This document shows positions 47,273-56,327 of a stretch of DNA of 64,000 nt, one piece after another. Source of the stretch: Sporosarcina limicola (GTDB lineage Bacteria; Bacillota; Bacilli; Bacillales_A; Planococcaceae); NCBI RefSeq assembly GCF_014873855.1, contig NZ_JADBEL010000013.1, positions 1-64,000 on the forward strand, in the 5' to 3' direction. Position numbers and translations under genes: made by a program. Every line of letters starts with the position of its first letter. The stretch's first letter is position 1. The notes beneath the pieces were generated by a model that saw only the letters and a list, made by a program, of their open reading frames with translations, was not told the origin of the DNA and did not search any database.

Positions 47273-47761
47273 AATCCTTATCCTACGGTCAGTTGAGTGA
47301 TCTGGATCATTCAACCGTTGCACCACCGTTTCATTCATTGGAAACCATGCCTCCGGTGTTGGACCATCAATGACTCGTACCGCCATGAAATGTGCCATGT
47401 CGTGAAACAGTTTCATCGGTGCAGGGGAGTCACCTATATATGGTGGACACTCGTCGTTCAGCTCTTTATGAGCATTGAAAATAAGCCAAAGAAAAATCGG
47501 ATCCCAATTCATAGAGATTACCGCATAACTAAACAAATAAAAATCACGATCCTTCATTTGAATGTCGGTCTATTCTCTCCAATCCTTCTTTTTGCATACG
47601 CTTCGCCAAAATACGTGTGAACTCAAAGTACTCCTTATATAATTCACGATGTTCAGTAATTGCTTTTCGAAACCATCTACATGAATAAGAGCTGTTAGCA
47701 TATTAACCGTATTACGAGCCGCAGCGCCATATGTCCACGTGAAGCCCGTACCATTGTCCAC
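47240..47761 (-). pseudogene. Frameshifted remnant of an unrecognised gene
   Basis: Three consecutive coding-like pieces lie on the minus strand in different frames. One contains AAARNTVNMLTALIHV (start 47761). One contains RWFRKAITEHRELYKEYFEFTRILAKRM (about 47690-47600). The last reads FLWLIFNAHKELNDECPPY and KLFHDMAHFMAVRVIDGP (from 47557). The last piece ends inside the small inserted element. I do not recognise the family. It appears to be one gene broken by frameshifts and truncated at the 3' end. Confidence 0.45.
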
Positions 47762-47819
47762 ATTTAGACACTCCTACAATTTGCATTTTGAATTATTATA
47801 GCAGTGTCTATGTCGCCGC

Positions 47820-48815
47820 TTACTTTGTTTCTATTAGCTTTTTAATGGCCACTTCATCCAAGCCTGCTATTTTAGTAATAGTAGCAATCGGGATTCCTTC
47901 CTTTATCATTCCAAGTACGAACTCCACTTTATTTTTCTTTATTCCTTGTTCTATTCCTTGTTCTAGCCCCTTCTCTATCCCTTCCTTCTCCCCTTTTTCA
48001 TGGATCCGAGTAAAGATTGCTTCCATTGTTGGAGACCAACCCTCGCTTTCAAATTGAACCATGCCATTTCCCTCCTTTTGCATAATTGTGGTCATTTTAT
48101 CATACAGTTTTTCTGATAACTTTTCGGGTAAACGTAGTAAATAGTCGATGAAGTAAAATACAGCTTTAATCTCTGGCCAGGAATAGTGTTTACTTTTAAT
48201 AACTTCCCCCATCAGTTTCATTTTAAACGTATACCGTTTGTCCACGTCTTCTCGCGTATCGTGCATATATTTTATGGCGAGAATCATTTTGCTGAACAAT
48301 TTATCCGACTGCTCTAACTTTTCATAGGAATGGTCGACAATCTTATACGTATTATACGCGTAATTCAGCTTTGTGCCAAAATAAGTGTAGCGGAATTCGG
48401 TGGGGAATTCACTTTTATGAGGTGAGGTCATGATGGCTAGTGCAATGATTTCTTTATCATATTTATCAAAAATGCGGTAGAAGTATTGAAACATTCGTTT
48501 TGCGAAGTCGGGTTCATTGTCACTTTGAACTTCTACATGAACTAACACCCATTTTTCCTCGCCATCCTTTAGATGGACTTTGACAAGTTGGTCGGTTATT
48601 TTCCGCCCTTTCTTGTCTTTTATGATTTGCTGAAATAGCTCTTGCTGCAAAAACTCGGCTTTTTCCGAAAAATCGACTTGTGCGTGTAAATCTGGGGCAA
48701 AATACAATAAAAAGTCTTCAAATAATTCGCCAATCACTTTCTTCCACAGACCATCCTGATCGACATTTCCCACTTCATAATCCGTTGAGTTTTCCCATAC
48801 TAATGCCGTCACCAT
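47820..48815 (-). CDS. Rpn/PD-(D/E)XK nuclease family protein (transposase-like)
   Basis: A 331-residue protein of the Rpn (recombination-promoting nuclease, YhgA-like) group. It opens with DGLWKKVIGELFEDFLLYFAPDLH, and the nuclease core is VKVHLKDGEEKWVLVHVEVQSD, giving the ExQ variant of the PD-(D/E)XK motif. The C-terminus has the repeated EKGxxxG/EQGIEQG stretch common to this family. The longer frame to 48935 has no ribosome site; the ATG at 48815 follows GGAGGTG. Rpn genes often occur in mobile regions, and some are now linked to phage defence. It is intact. Confidence 0.8.
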   Translation of the reverse strand: MVTALVWENSTDYEVGNVDQDGLWKKVIGELFEDFLLYFAPDLHAQVDFSEKAEFLQQELFQQIIKDKKGRKITDQLVKVHLKDGEEKWVLVHVEVQSDNEPDFAKRMFQYFYRIFDKYDKEIIALAIMTSPHKSEFPTEFRYTYFGTKLNYAYNTYKIVDHSYEKLEQSDKLFSKMILAIKYMHDTREDVDKRYTFKMKLMGEVIKSKHYSWPEIKAVFYFIDYLLRLPEKLSEKLYDKMTTIMQKEGNGMVQFESEGWSPTMEAIFTRIHEKGEKEGIEKGLEQGIEQGIKKNKVEFVLGMIKEGIPIATITKIAGLDEVAIKKLIETK

Positions 48816-49053
48816 CCCCTCCAGCACCTCCATTATTCGACTTGCATCTACCATACAACAGAAGGAATAATGTGTAAATTGTACAGAAAGACCAACAACT
48901 CCATTTTGAGATACCGAAATATGGTCATATTTCAATTATGGGGTAAAAAGTGTGAAGTTTTGGGATCATAAAGGTGGCATAATTAAATTTTGATGAATTT
49001 GAAAAGGATTGAACTGCTTCCCTACTCACTCCACACTTAATTTTAATTTTCCG

Positions 49054-49133
49054 GTGCCTGTCACTAATACTTTCAAGTTTGTTTTATTTATCATGATTGT
49101 TTGAACTTTCACGTTTGAACGAGTGACTGTCAC
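49054..49133. repeat. ~80-bp dispersed repeat, copy at 49.1 kb
   Basis: GTGCCTGTCACTAATACTTTC at the left and GAACGAGTGACTGTCACCC at the right. It is about 90% like the copy at 49714-49793 in the same orientation, so the pair brackets 580 bp of gene remnants. Confidence 0.75.
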
Positions 49134-49199
49134 CCGAACTCACCCGAACTTACGGTTGGGGTGTTTTTTGGGGGAGTATATGTAATTGTCTATTCATAT

Positions 49200-49330
49200 A
49201 GGCCGGTACATAATCACCTTTAGGCGGCCATCGATACCTTCAAAAAAATGATGTTCCTTTTCAATCCTGCATTCAATATCGCGACAAACGAAATAGACGA
49301 ACAACATTGCCATCAGAAGTGCAATTCTTT
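49200..49330 (-). pseudogene. Short open remnant, unrecognised
   Basis: The minus strand stays open for about 44 codons and reads MAMLFVYFVCRDIEC, then EKEHHFFEGIDGRL, ending at a TGA. It looks protein-like but has no start signal and no family I know. Confidence 0.3.
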
Positions 49331-49351
49331 TCCTCTATATGTGTTTACCTA

Positions 49352-49703
49352 TCTAGATTTCATCATCCCTAAATAAACCGACCAGGTTAGCGCCTGCTCA
49401 TACCAGTTCTCCGCAACTGGACAAAGCCCTTTCTCATAGCCCAAATCCCGCTGCCAATACACAGGAATATAGTGAACATGCACACCGATAGTAAGCGCGC
49501 GCATCTCTTCAAAAATCTTCCTTACGCGACTTCGACAACACTTCAGCATCCAGTTGGATTACATACAAATACCAGCCCGATTCTGTCTCTTCTAGCTGTT
49601 CAGGTAAAATGATACCCGAAATCGCTATCAATTTCTCACTATATAAAGCAGCAATTTCTCGACGACGCTCAATAAATCCATCAACCTTGCGCATTTGGGA
49701 CAA
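49352..49703 (-). pseudogene. C-terminal remnant of a PseC-type (DegT/DnrJ) sugar aminotransferase
   Basis: Two pieces in different frames join into the end of a DegT/DnrJ/EryC1/StrS aminotransferase. The first has FIERRREIAALYSEKL and GIILPEQLEETESGWYLYVI. After a frameshift near 49520 comes IGVHVHYIPVYWQRDLGYEKGLCPVAENWYEQALT. The pairing is characteristic of PseC of pseudaminic-acid synthesis. The PLP-binding N-terminal two-thirds is missing and no other pse genes are near, so this is a dead fragment. Confidence 0.7.
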
Positions 49704-49713
49704 ACCTAGCGCA

Positions 49714-49793
49714 GCCTGTCACTAGTACTTTCACGTTTGTTTTATTTATCATGATTGTTTAAACTTTCACGTTTGAATGAGTGACTGTCACCC
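49714..49793. repeat. ~80-bp dispersed repeat, copy at 49.7 kb
   Basis: CCTGTCACTAGTACTTTCACG at the left and GAATGAGTGACTGTCACCC at the right, in direct orientation to 49054-49133. It lies just outside the pseC remnant. Confidence 0.75.
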
Positions 49794-49879
49794 AAACAAG
49801 TATGTACACCCAGAATTACTAAATAGGTAATTGAAAAAGAAATGATGACCAATAATGCATACATTTAAATAAACATACG

Positions 49880-49917
49880 AAAAAAGCCAGAGTTTTGCGT
49901 TCAATTCTGGCTTTCAT
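49880..49917 (-). terminator. Terminator of the CRISPR effector operon
   Basis: AAAGCCAGA pairs with TCTGGCTTT around a 14-base loop, with a T run on the minus strand. It lies 68 bases after the stop of the last cas gene. Confidence 0.75.
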
Positions 49918-49984
49918 TCTATCAAAAAAGGTACCAGCGTATAATGTAATTCTGAGTTGTTTCAGTATCTGATACCTTACACTA

Positions 49985-52171
49985 CTAATTTGATTTTAGT
50001 CTCCAGTGTTTTTTATACCCTCCCCCAAAATCTTCTGTCCAGTTTTTGTGTTCATTCGTCGGTTTCTCTTGCTTACTTTGGAGATACTGATTTAAATGAA
50101 TATGCTCGAAGTAGTTCTTCCCGCCCATTTTAGTAATGAAAGCATCGATATACTCTCCTAGTTCTGATTCTTCTTCTGTGTCGGCTATTAGTGATTCAAA
50201 ATCATTTCCTTCAATATCCAATTTGAGTTGAAGTGACTCAAATTTCACTTTCCCGTATCCATAAGGCTTAGCCCCGCCAATCAACTCATATCCTTGCTCC
50301 AAATGTTGAGTATGCTTGCGCAATTCTTCCTTGTATTGCTGAGATTGAAATAGCAGTCCCGAATTCAAACCGAGCAACAGTAAACCTACTTCCTCTTGCT
50401 TAAGATTAGTAAAGTAAATTGTTCCTTTCAAGGAGACCCCCTCTGGTTTAATAATTGTCCGCTCAGAAATCATTTCTTTATTAGTAATACTTCCCCTTTT
50501 AAGGATGGTTTCCTTTAGTACATGATAGTATTTATAACCATTAAGTTTAGGTGGCGTTTTGGCCTTGTGTTTTTCCTCCTTCTTCTCATAACTTTGCAGT
50601 TCTTTCTTATCATTTTGTTGTAAATACATTGCACTTGCTGAGGCAAATGGAGAAGGTAAGAGAAATTGCTTAGTTAAGACTTTAGGATTTCCTACTACGT
50701 CAACTGGACTGAAGCGCAGTCTCGATTTATAAGAACTCGATTTTTTATCGTTGTCCTTTTCTTCTTTGACATAGCCGAATAAGGCACTGGCATAGTCCAC
50801 ATTTTTTATTTCCTTTGTTCCCAACAATTCTGTAAGCTGATAACCATAAGGTACTTTAAAGTAGGGCGTACGGCCAATTTGAAGTACCTTCTTTTCCCCT
50901 GAATCACCATCATCCTTGAAAAAGACAATAGGCCATTTTGCCAGATTACCCGTTTTCGATTCTTTTGTGTACAACTTATCGTAGCCACCAAACAAGTCAT
51001 AAAAACTTTTACCACCAAAAATTTGCATTTTTTTATACATCATATTGTAACTTTCAATTACCGATTGTGGAACCAGACACTCCTCTTCTGATGCATCCGG
51101 TTCCTTGACAATATAATGACTTCGCTTAGAAGTAGCATTAGTTGAATTGAACAGGCAAGCTTTTTCAGTACACTCGACTGTGGCCGAAGATACAAGATTA
51201 ACAACACTTCCCCCATGTGTTGATTTTAAAAAAACTGCCTGTTGGTAGGGTTTGAAATCCTCTACTTTTCTTCCGCTCCTATATTTGGCTTCAATTTCTG
51301 CCTTCAGTCTCCACCTTCTTGCATAGCTTTTACATAAGCGGATTATGTCCGTATTTTCTGATTCTTCACTTTGAAATTCTTTCATCAGTCGGTTTTGAAG
51401 ATCTTCTTCCAACAAGTTAAGCTGATCTTCGTTTTCGGATTCCCATTCTTCTCCTAAAAAACTAAACTTTCTCATAAATATGCGATCAAGATTCTTCTGT
51501 TTTTTCTTCAATTGTTCCTTTAATTTCCTTCGAAGCGATTTTATCGTTCCATTTAATTCTTTAATTTCCTTTTGATTTTCAAGAAGCTGATCCCCGTCCA
51601 CCCCTCCTGGTTCGAATAAATAGGAAATATCATCGCTTTTCAAGTTCATGTTCAAAAGTTGATGTTCTTTTATCGAAGCGAAGTACTTATCTCCAATCTT
51701 TTTTGCTGGCACAACATAAAACGCATTGCCCCTTTTTTGAAGATAACCTGCTTTAATTGATTTTTCTATATCACTTTTTACTTTGTCCCCCTCCAACACT
51801 TTTCCTCTATAAATTTTACTAGCAATATTTCGATAAAGCATTTCAGAACGATCGATAAATTTTGGGTAGCTCGCACTCAATAGTTCAATATTGGAGCGAA
51901 TCTTCCCGCGAATTGAGCTCCCGCTTAAAAAGGTGCCGCCACCGTCTTTTTCTCTCATTTCCAAAGCTAATTCGGAATAAGGACGGATTGTATACGTGAT
52001 ACACCCACTTAAGTCCGTTCTATCGTTATGTTTAGGTACAGCTTTATCCGTATTAGGTGCAGCATCTTCCCTATAAGGGTAGAGGTAATCTTCCGTTTTT
52101 CCCGTACCTGCAAAAGGGACAAAATCATAAGGAAGCGTTACGTATTCTATATCCTGATTCTTCTTATTCAA
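49985..52171 (-). CDS. TIGR03986-like CRISPR RAMP protein
   Basis: A 728-residue RAMP-superfamily protein. The N-terminus VTLPYDFVPF is the typical opening of the TIGR03986 family. GCITYTIRPYSELAL then GTFLSGSSIRGKIRSNIELL is a Cas7-like loop with the GSSxxGxxR core. The middle (about 200-330) is charged and coiled. The C-terminal part has LKGTIYFTNLKQEEVGLLLLGL and a glycine-rich GGAKPYGYGKVKF loop. Such proteins go with Csx19 and Csx10 in type III-D effectors. The start is TTG with AAAGGTGAT upstream. It is the last gene of the operon. Confidence 0.75.
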   Translation of the reverse strand: MNKKNQDIEYVTLPYDFVPFAGTGKTEDYLYPYREDAAPNTDKAVPKHNDRTDLSGCITYTIRPYSELALEMREKDGGGTFLSGSSIRGKIRSNIELLSASYPKFIDRSEMLYRNIASKIYRGKVLEGDKVKSDIEKSIKAGYLQKRGNAFYVVPAKKIGDKYFASIKEHQLLNMNLKSDDISYLFEPGGVDGDQLLENQKEIKELNGTIKSLRRKLKEQLKKKQKNLDRIFMRKFSFLGEEWESENEDQLNLLEEDLQNRLMKEFQSEESENTDIIRLCKSYARRWRLKAEIEAKYRSGRKVEDFKPYQQAVFLKSTHGGSVVNLVSSATVECTEKACLFNSTNATSKRSHYIVKEPDASEEECLVPQSVIESYNMMYKKMQIFGGKSFYDLFGGYDKLYTKESKTGNLAKWPIVFFKDDGDSGEKKVLQIGRTPYFKVPYGYQLTELLGTKEIKNVDYASALFGYVKEEKDNDKKSSSYKSRLRFSPVDVVGNPKVLTKQFLLPSPFASASAMYLQQNDKKELQSYEKKEEKHKAKTPPKLNGYKYYHVLKETILKRGSITNKEMISERTIIKPEGVSLKGTIYFTNLKQEEVGLLLLGLNSGLLFQSQQYKEELRKHTQHLEQGYELIGGAKPYGYGKVKFESLQLKLDIEGNDFESLIADTEEESELGEYIDAFITKMGGKNYFEHIHLNQYLQSKQEKPTNEHKNWTEDFGGGYKKHWRLKSN

Positions 52172-52180
52172 TAAACCCCA

Positions 52181-52573
52181 TCACCTTTCAAGACTTGATA
52201 AGACAGTTTGCTTGACATAAGCCATGCAATCTTCATCATAGTCAATATATTCCTTAACTATTAGCTTTTTGTACCCATTAAACTTGTTTTGCTCTATGCT
52301 ATAGGTTCGTGTCATCACTTGTTCATCTGGTACATCAAGTGGTTCCAAAGGCTCGTAAGCAACCAAACTATGATTTACTCGAGTCGCATAGACTTCGATT
52401 TCACCATTAAACAAATGCATTTCCAACACAGTATCATTATCCAACGCCTTCAATAATTCAGTATAGGACGGTTCACCTTTGCGACCGATTAGAACACAAC
52501 CATACAAATGTGCAATAAAAAAGGGCTCATTAATCCCGACATCTGCCAAGTCAAATGGCTGTAGCTTCTTCAT
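52181..52573 (-). CDS. csx19: Csx19-like (TIGR03984) CRISPR protein
   Basis: A 130-residue protein. It matches the layout of Csx19: an opening FFIAHLYGCVLIGRKGE, a VLEMHLFNGEIEVYATRVNHSLVAYEP strand block where the protein records a letter-like acidic pattern, and a helical end. Csx19 is a marker of subtype III-D; its role in the complex is poorly known. The ATG at 52573 overlaps the preceding stop (ATGA), with AGGTGG upstream; a GTG at 52585 overlaps that site. The assignment rests on size, context and a partial sequence match. Confidence 0.6.
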   Translation of the reverse strand: MKKLQPFDLADVGINEPFFIAHLYGCVLIGRKGEPSYTELLKALDNDTVLEMHLFNGEIEVYATRVNHSLVAYEPLEPLDVPDEQVMTRTYSIEQNKFNGYKKLIVKEYIDYDEDCMAYVKQTVLSSLER

Positions 52574-53976
52574 GTAAGAACCCACCTTTCAAACGTCTCA
52601 AAGTATCTTTTTAGACTCTGTGTACTCTCTTCGGATAAAACTCCTTGATTCGTGAATTCAGACTTCCATCCACTTCCCGTTACTACTGTTTCAACCGCTT
52701 CAAATTGTCCCAATCCGATTACCGTGCGTCCTCCCAACGGCACTTTTCCTGCTCCAATTCTCCGCAACACATAAATCAGAGGGAAAAGATAAGGGCTTTC
52801 TTCGAATGACTCACCATTTCCCAACAACCTGAATCGAATTTCCGCATCGCCTTGAACCTCATTCTGATGTTTGAGCGCAGAGCTAAATGCTCCTCCTGTC
52901 AATCGGTCAATTTTTATATAAACAGGTACGTAAGTTGACTCATCCTTTGCGTTACTTCCCTGCACCTTTTTAGTAGTTTGTGCGTTTTGAATAGATATAT
53001 CAGAGAAAACAAGTTTCCCTTGCCGGTCAGTGTCTCCAAATAGTTCACTACACTTTTCTTTGGCTTTTGTCTCGCAATCGGTCATTTTTCTAAAAAGCAG
53101 CATGATCTCGCTTCTTAAAAGACCTTTCAAGCTAGTTGCAGGAATGAAATAAACTTCGCCGCATTTCTGTAGTCCAGTCACTCGGACCTTATCATTCATT
53201 AAGCTATTGTCTTTAAAAGATTGGTAGACCCCATAAGGAAAACTTCCTTTCAATGAAAAAACGACGCCTAAATTTTCTATAACCTTATCTTCATCTAAAA
53301 ATCCAAGATCGACTTTCTCCCGCTTTCTATTCTTCCGGCAGAATATGTATTCATCTACTGCATCCAAACTATCAAAGTCGAATGCAATACGTTCCATGGA
53401 AACTAAGCTGAATTTACCGAAACCATTACTTTTCTCACCACCGAATCGAAGTTCTCCTTGAATTATCCCCCTGGTCCATTTTTCAATGAGCTGTTTCAGT
53501 CCTCGTTCTGTCGGCACTTGTTCTTCAGACTCATCCCCCTCCACATCACATTCAATATGAAATGTAATTTCTGTCCCCCGCGGTAAATAGTCAAACGTAT
53601 ACTTTTGGTTATGCTGGGCTGCACCTGTAGTCGGATCTATTGCGGTACCTTCCTTTGTCAAGAATTTCGGTGGATGTACGAACTCCCCGTCACTAATATA
53701 AATGGAACTTTCCTTAAACTCCTCTTTTACAGTTACAGTGTTATCCGCGTCTTGAATGGACGTTTTAATGCCCCCCATATACCGAAGCAGGCACTCCTGC
53801 GTCTCCCCTGTTCGAATCAAATACTCTCGTAAGGCGCCTCCGATGGAATTTCCTGATACAACAAGTGCTCGCGGATCATCACTTCGTTTTAAACTAGTAC
53901 TTTCCTTATCGCTAGTACCAAAGTAAACAGGAGACTCCGCCTTAATGTTAAAATAATAAATTAGCTTTTTATTCAT
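52570..53976 (-). CDS. Tandem Csm3/Cas7-like RAMP fusion
   Basis: A 468-residue protein with two RAMP modules. Module 1 (about 1-200): FNIKAESPVYFGTSD, SDDPRALVVSGNSIGGALREYL and a C-terminal RFGGEKSNGFGKF loop. Module 2 (about 225-440): FSLKGSFPYGVYQSF, YFIPATSLKGLLRSEIML, KIDRLTGGAFSSAL, and GKVPLGGRTVIGLGQF. Two Cas7 backbone subunits are thus fused in one chain. The aspartates of the first loop could be RNA-cutting residues by comparison with Csm3, but exact equivalence is uncertain. The ATG at 53976 follows GGAGGGAG and overlaps csx10 by 8 bases. Confidence 0.8.
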   Translation of the reverse strand: MNKKLIYYFNIKAESPVYFGTSDKESTSLKRSDDPRALVVSGNSIGGALREYLIRTGETQECLLRYMGGIKTSIQDADNTVTVKEEFKESSIYISDGEFVHPPKFLTKEGTAIDPTTGAAQHNQKYTFDYLPRGTEITFHIECDVEGDESEEQVPTERGLKQLIEKWTRGIIQGELRFGGEKSNGFGKFSLVSMERIAFDFDSLDAVDEYIFCRKNRKREKVDLGFLDEDKVIENLGVVFSLKGSFPYGVYQSFKDNSLMNDKVRVTGLQKCGEVYFIPATSLKGLLRSEIMLLFRKMTDCETKAKEKCSELFGDTDRQGKLVFSDISIQNAQTTKKVQGSNAKDESTYVPVYIKIDRLTGGAFSSALKHQNEVQGDAEIRFRLLGNGESFEESPYLFPLIYVLRRIGAGKVPLGGRTVIGLGQFEAVETVVTGSGWKSEFTNQGVLSEESTQSLKRYFETFERWVLT

Positions 53977-55600
53977 CTTTCTCCCTCCAGTGGTAAATAG
54001 TGAGTCCGGCTTCCAGTAAATCTGCAATGAATTGTTGGTTTCGATTCGCAGACTCGGTATAATAAAGTTTCCCCTTCTTGCTGTTCAGCTTAGTCTCCGC
54101 AAATTTGATTAACCCGGCATATTCCTCTGTCGTTTCTTTAATAGACAAGTATGCAAGAATCTCTTTAAAATTAAAGCCCGCAATTGAGAAGTTCTTATTG
54201 TTCATCTCATACTTCCGTTCAATATTTTCCACTTTTTTTGAATCCTCTTGCCCTTTCATCCCAATTTCTTGTTTTTTCCCCACTAGTTTCTCCAACATTT
54301 TCATGCAGTGATGTCGTTTAAGATTGGCTATAACAATTGAAGGTTCAGTCGAATTAGAAGAAAGATCATAAATCATATTCAGCCAGCGCCCTCGTGTGGC
54401 TTGCAAGCCCTGCCGAATAATTTCGTGAACCTCTGCTGCACTGCCTGATAGTGAATCTTCCTTCTGTTCGCTAGGTTTTAATTGATTCGTAAACAATACA
54501 CTTTGTTTTTCCTGAATCTCTGCTTTTACTTGTAATTCAGTCGGATAAGGTATATTGACACCAATCCAGCCATAACCATCCTGTGTGCGAAACCCTGCTA
54601 ATTTACTTTCTAAAGCATTTACTATCCGTGGCCATTCTGCCTTGTCCAACGCTGGTTCAAACTTATATGTGAAGATTGAACCGGCCTTTAACGTAGTCTC
54701 CTTTGGATAGCGGGCCTGCCATTTGGCATTGTAGCCCTCACTTAATCCAAATCCCACCAGTTGTTCGTTCAATTCAACTCGTTGTTCACAAACCTCTTCG
54801 ATTATACTCACCGGCATGAAGTTCATTGGTTGTCCTTTTTCATTGCGAAATAAACAATCCGACAAACATGTAATGGTCAATTCCTTCGCATGAAAAACAG
54901 GTTCGAATGGCAGGCCAAGGAGTTGCTTTGCACGCTCATAACTTGTTGGTCCATCAGAGACTACCTTTAAGTTACACCTTCCGTAGCCCGATCCCTTGGA
55001 ACCACCTACATACCATACATCCGGTTTTCTTAAACATGCTTCAATTTCTTCAGCCATCGATTCTTCCAAGGCAATCATCGCCCTAAATGTTTGGCCGGGA
55101 GAGATTGCTTGATAACTGAATAAGTTTTCCTCTTTCAGTCTTGTTGTATGATGCTGCCTGTAAGTTTTGGGAATCTCTATACCACTCAAGTAGTCCTCAT
55201 GAAACGCTACATACTGATACTCTAGGGGATTTTTGTCCGTTCTATCTTTTAACAAATTTGAGAGTTCTATTTTTTTTGACTCTATCGACGAAGTTTCTTG
55301 TTCCATCATCTTAGCTTTTCTCCATTGATGCTTATTTACCCGCAAATGTTGCGGAGTCGGCACAAATAATTTACCGTTCTGATAAGGATAGGCGTTGTAA
55401 CATTCCATCTTCTGTAGAATTTCAGTTGCTGTCGTATCATTGAACACCCCATGCCGAATTAAATTAGCAATAACTGCACCTCTTAAAGTAGACCCCGGAA
55501 TATAATCCTTCGAAGGCTCCGTCTGATTGCTTTTACTTCCCCCCGCCCCAATTTTAAGCGGTTCTATATTTTCAACTTCAATGACGCAATAACGTCTCAT
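53969..55600 (-). CDS. csx10: Csx10-like (Cas5 group) RAMP protein with long C-terminal extension
   Basis: A 543-residue protein. Residues 1-360 resemble Csx10: VENIEPLKIGAGGSKSN, DYIPGSTLRGAVIANLI, YRQHHTTRLKEENLFSYQAI, VWYVGGSKGSGYGRC, and a second glycine-rich GFRTQDGYGWIGV near the end of the domain. Residues 365-543 are extra: helical, lysine-rich, no RAMP motif. The ATG at 55600 follows GAGAGGTG; the longer frame to 55690 overlaps the upstream gene. Csx10 should hold the crRNA 5' tag. The extension could be a fused small subunit (Cas11-like), which is a guess. Confidence 0.75.
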   Translation of the reverse strand: MRRYCVIEVENIEPLKIGAGGSKSNQTEPSKDYIPGSTLRGAVIANLIRHGVFNDTTATEILQKMECYNAYPYQNGKLFVPTPQHLRVNKHQWRKAKMMEQETSSIESKKIELSNLLKDRTDKNPLEYQYVAFHEDYLSGIEIPKTYRQHHTTRLKEENLFSYQAISPGQTFRAMIALEESMAEEIEACLRKPDVWYVGGSKGSGYGRCNLKVVSDGPTSYERAKQLLGLPFEPVFHAKELTITCLSDCLFRNEKGQPMNFMPVSIIEEVCEQRVELNEQLVGFGLSEGYNAKWQARYPKETTLKAGSIFTYKFEPALDKAEWPRIVNALESKLAGFRTQDGYGWIGVNIPYPTELQVKAEIQEKQSVLFTNQLKPSEQKEDSLSGSAAEVHEIIRQGLQATRGRWLNMIYDLSSNSTEPSIVIANLKRHHCMKMLEKLVGKKQEIGMKGQEDSKKVENIERKYEMNNKNFSIAGFNFKEILAYLSIKETTEEYAGLIKFAETKLNSKKGKLYYTESANRNQQFIADLLEAGLTIYHWREKDE

Positions 55601-56327
55601 GCCGTTCACCTCTCTGTCTCGAAACTTTTTTCCCTTCTTGTAAAAGACGCGCCTCAATCTTGCCTCTCCCCCGATGAACACCCGCACCAATCCGAGTCAT
55701 CGAGCCAAGGATTCGCAGCAAATCCTCTATATAATTAATGGGGTTCAAATCATCTTTAGGATTAATGGAATCTGTTACAAAAGTAATAGTCGAATAAAAA
55801 ATGAGGCCTTTCTTTACCGCCTGATAGGTTGTAAACATTTGATCCTTGGTAACACCGTCTTCAAGTTGAATTGCTGTTCGTAGTTCTGTTTGTGCTTCAA
55901 TTAAATCATGAGAGGACAAGTGACTATATCCTGCATCCCTGTCTTTCGAAAGTAATTCAATATAATACCTTCTTACCGATTCCGGTAATTCCAGATTGCT
56001 AAGTCGCATAATTCCCTGCGTAGGAAAATCATGCTTTTTGAATTTAGGCGCGTAGTGTTTCATTTCCAATTTGTTGATTCCGAACAAAACTGCAAGTGAT
56101 TGAAGAAAGGTAGCCGCATGTTGCGGATCTAGGTGTTCATATTGCTTATACAGCCAGAAAGCCTGTTTTTTCAATTGACCTTTAAGTGATTTCGCATGAA
56201 AATAGACAAACCCGTATTGATCGGTGAGCACCTTTGACTGAGCGAGATTTCGTTCTTTCTCCCCACTAGCAAAGATTGCTTCACTCAATAGCTGAATTTC
56301 AATTTGATAAGTCTGATTTAATGTCAT
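55578..56327 (-). CDS. Csm3/Cas7-like RAMP protein
   Basis: A 249-residue single-module RAMP. IQLLSEAIFASGE, VLTDQYGFVYFHAKSLKGQLKKQ (the loop where Csm3 keeps its catalytic Asp), TELRTAIQLEDGVTKDQMFTTYQ, and a C-terminal RIGAGVHRGRGKI. It should form part of the backbone along crRNA. The start overlaps the cas10 stop by 4 bases, with GAAGGAG upstream. Confidence 0.8.
   Translation of the reverse strand: MTLNQTYQIEIQLLSEAIFASGEKERNLAQSKVLTDQYGFVYFHAKSLKGQLKKQAFWLYKQYEHLDPQHAATFLQSLAVLFGINKLEMKHYAPKFKKHDFPTQGIMRLSNLELPESVRRYYIELLSKDRDAGYSHLSSHDLIEAQTELRTAIQLEDGVTKDQMFTTYQAVKKGLIFYSTITFVTDSINPKDDLNPINYIEDLLRILGSMTRIGAGVHRGRGKIEARLLQEGKKVSRQRGERHETLLRH

Noticed and set aside
49880-52171. Cas1/Cas2 or a CARF/Csm6-type effector near the operon
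   Set aside because: I looked on both sides (46.6-50 kb and 61.2-64 kb) and found only remnants, an Rpn gene and IS/plasmid debris. None has CARF or Cas1/Cas2 motifs.
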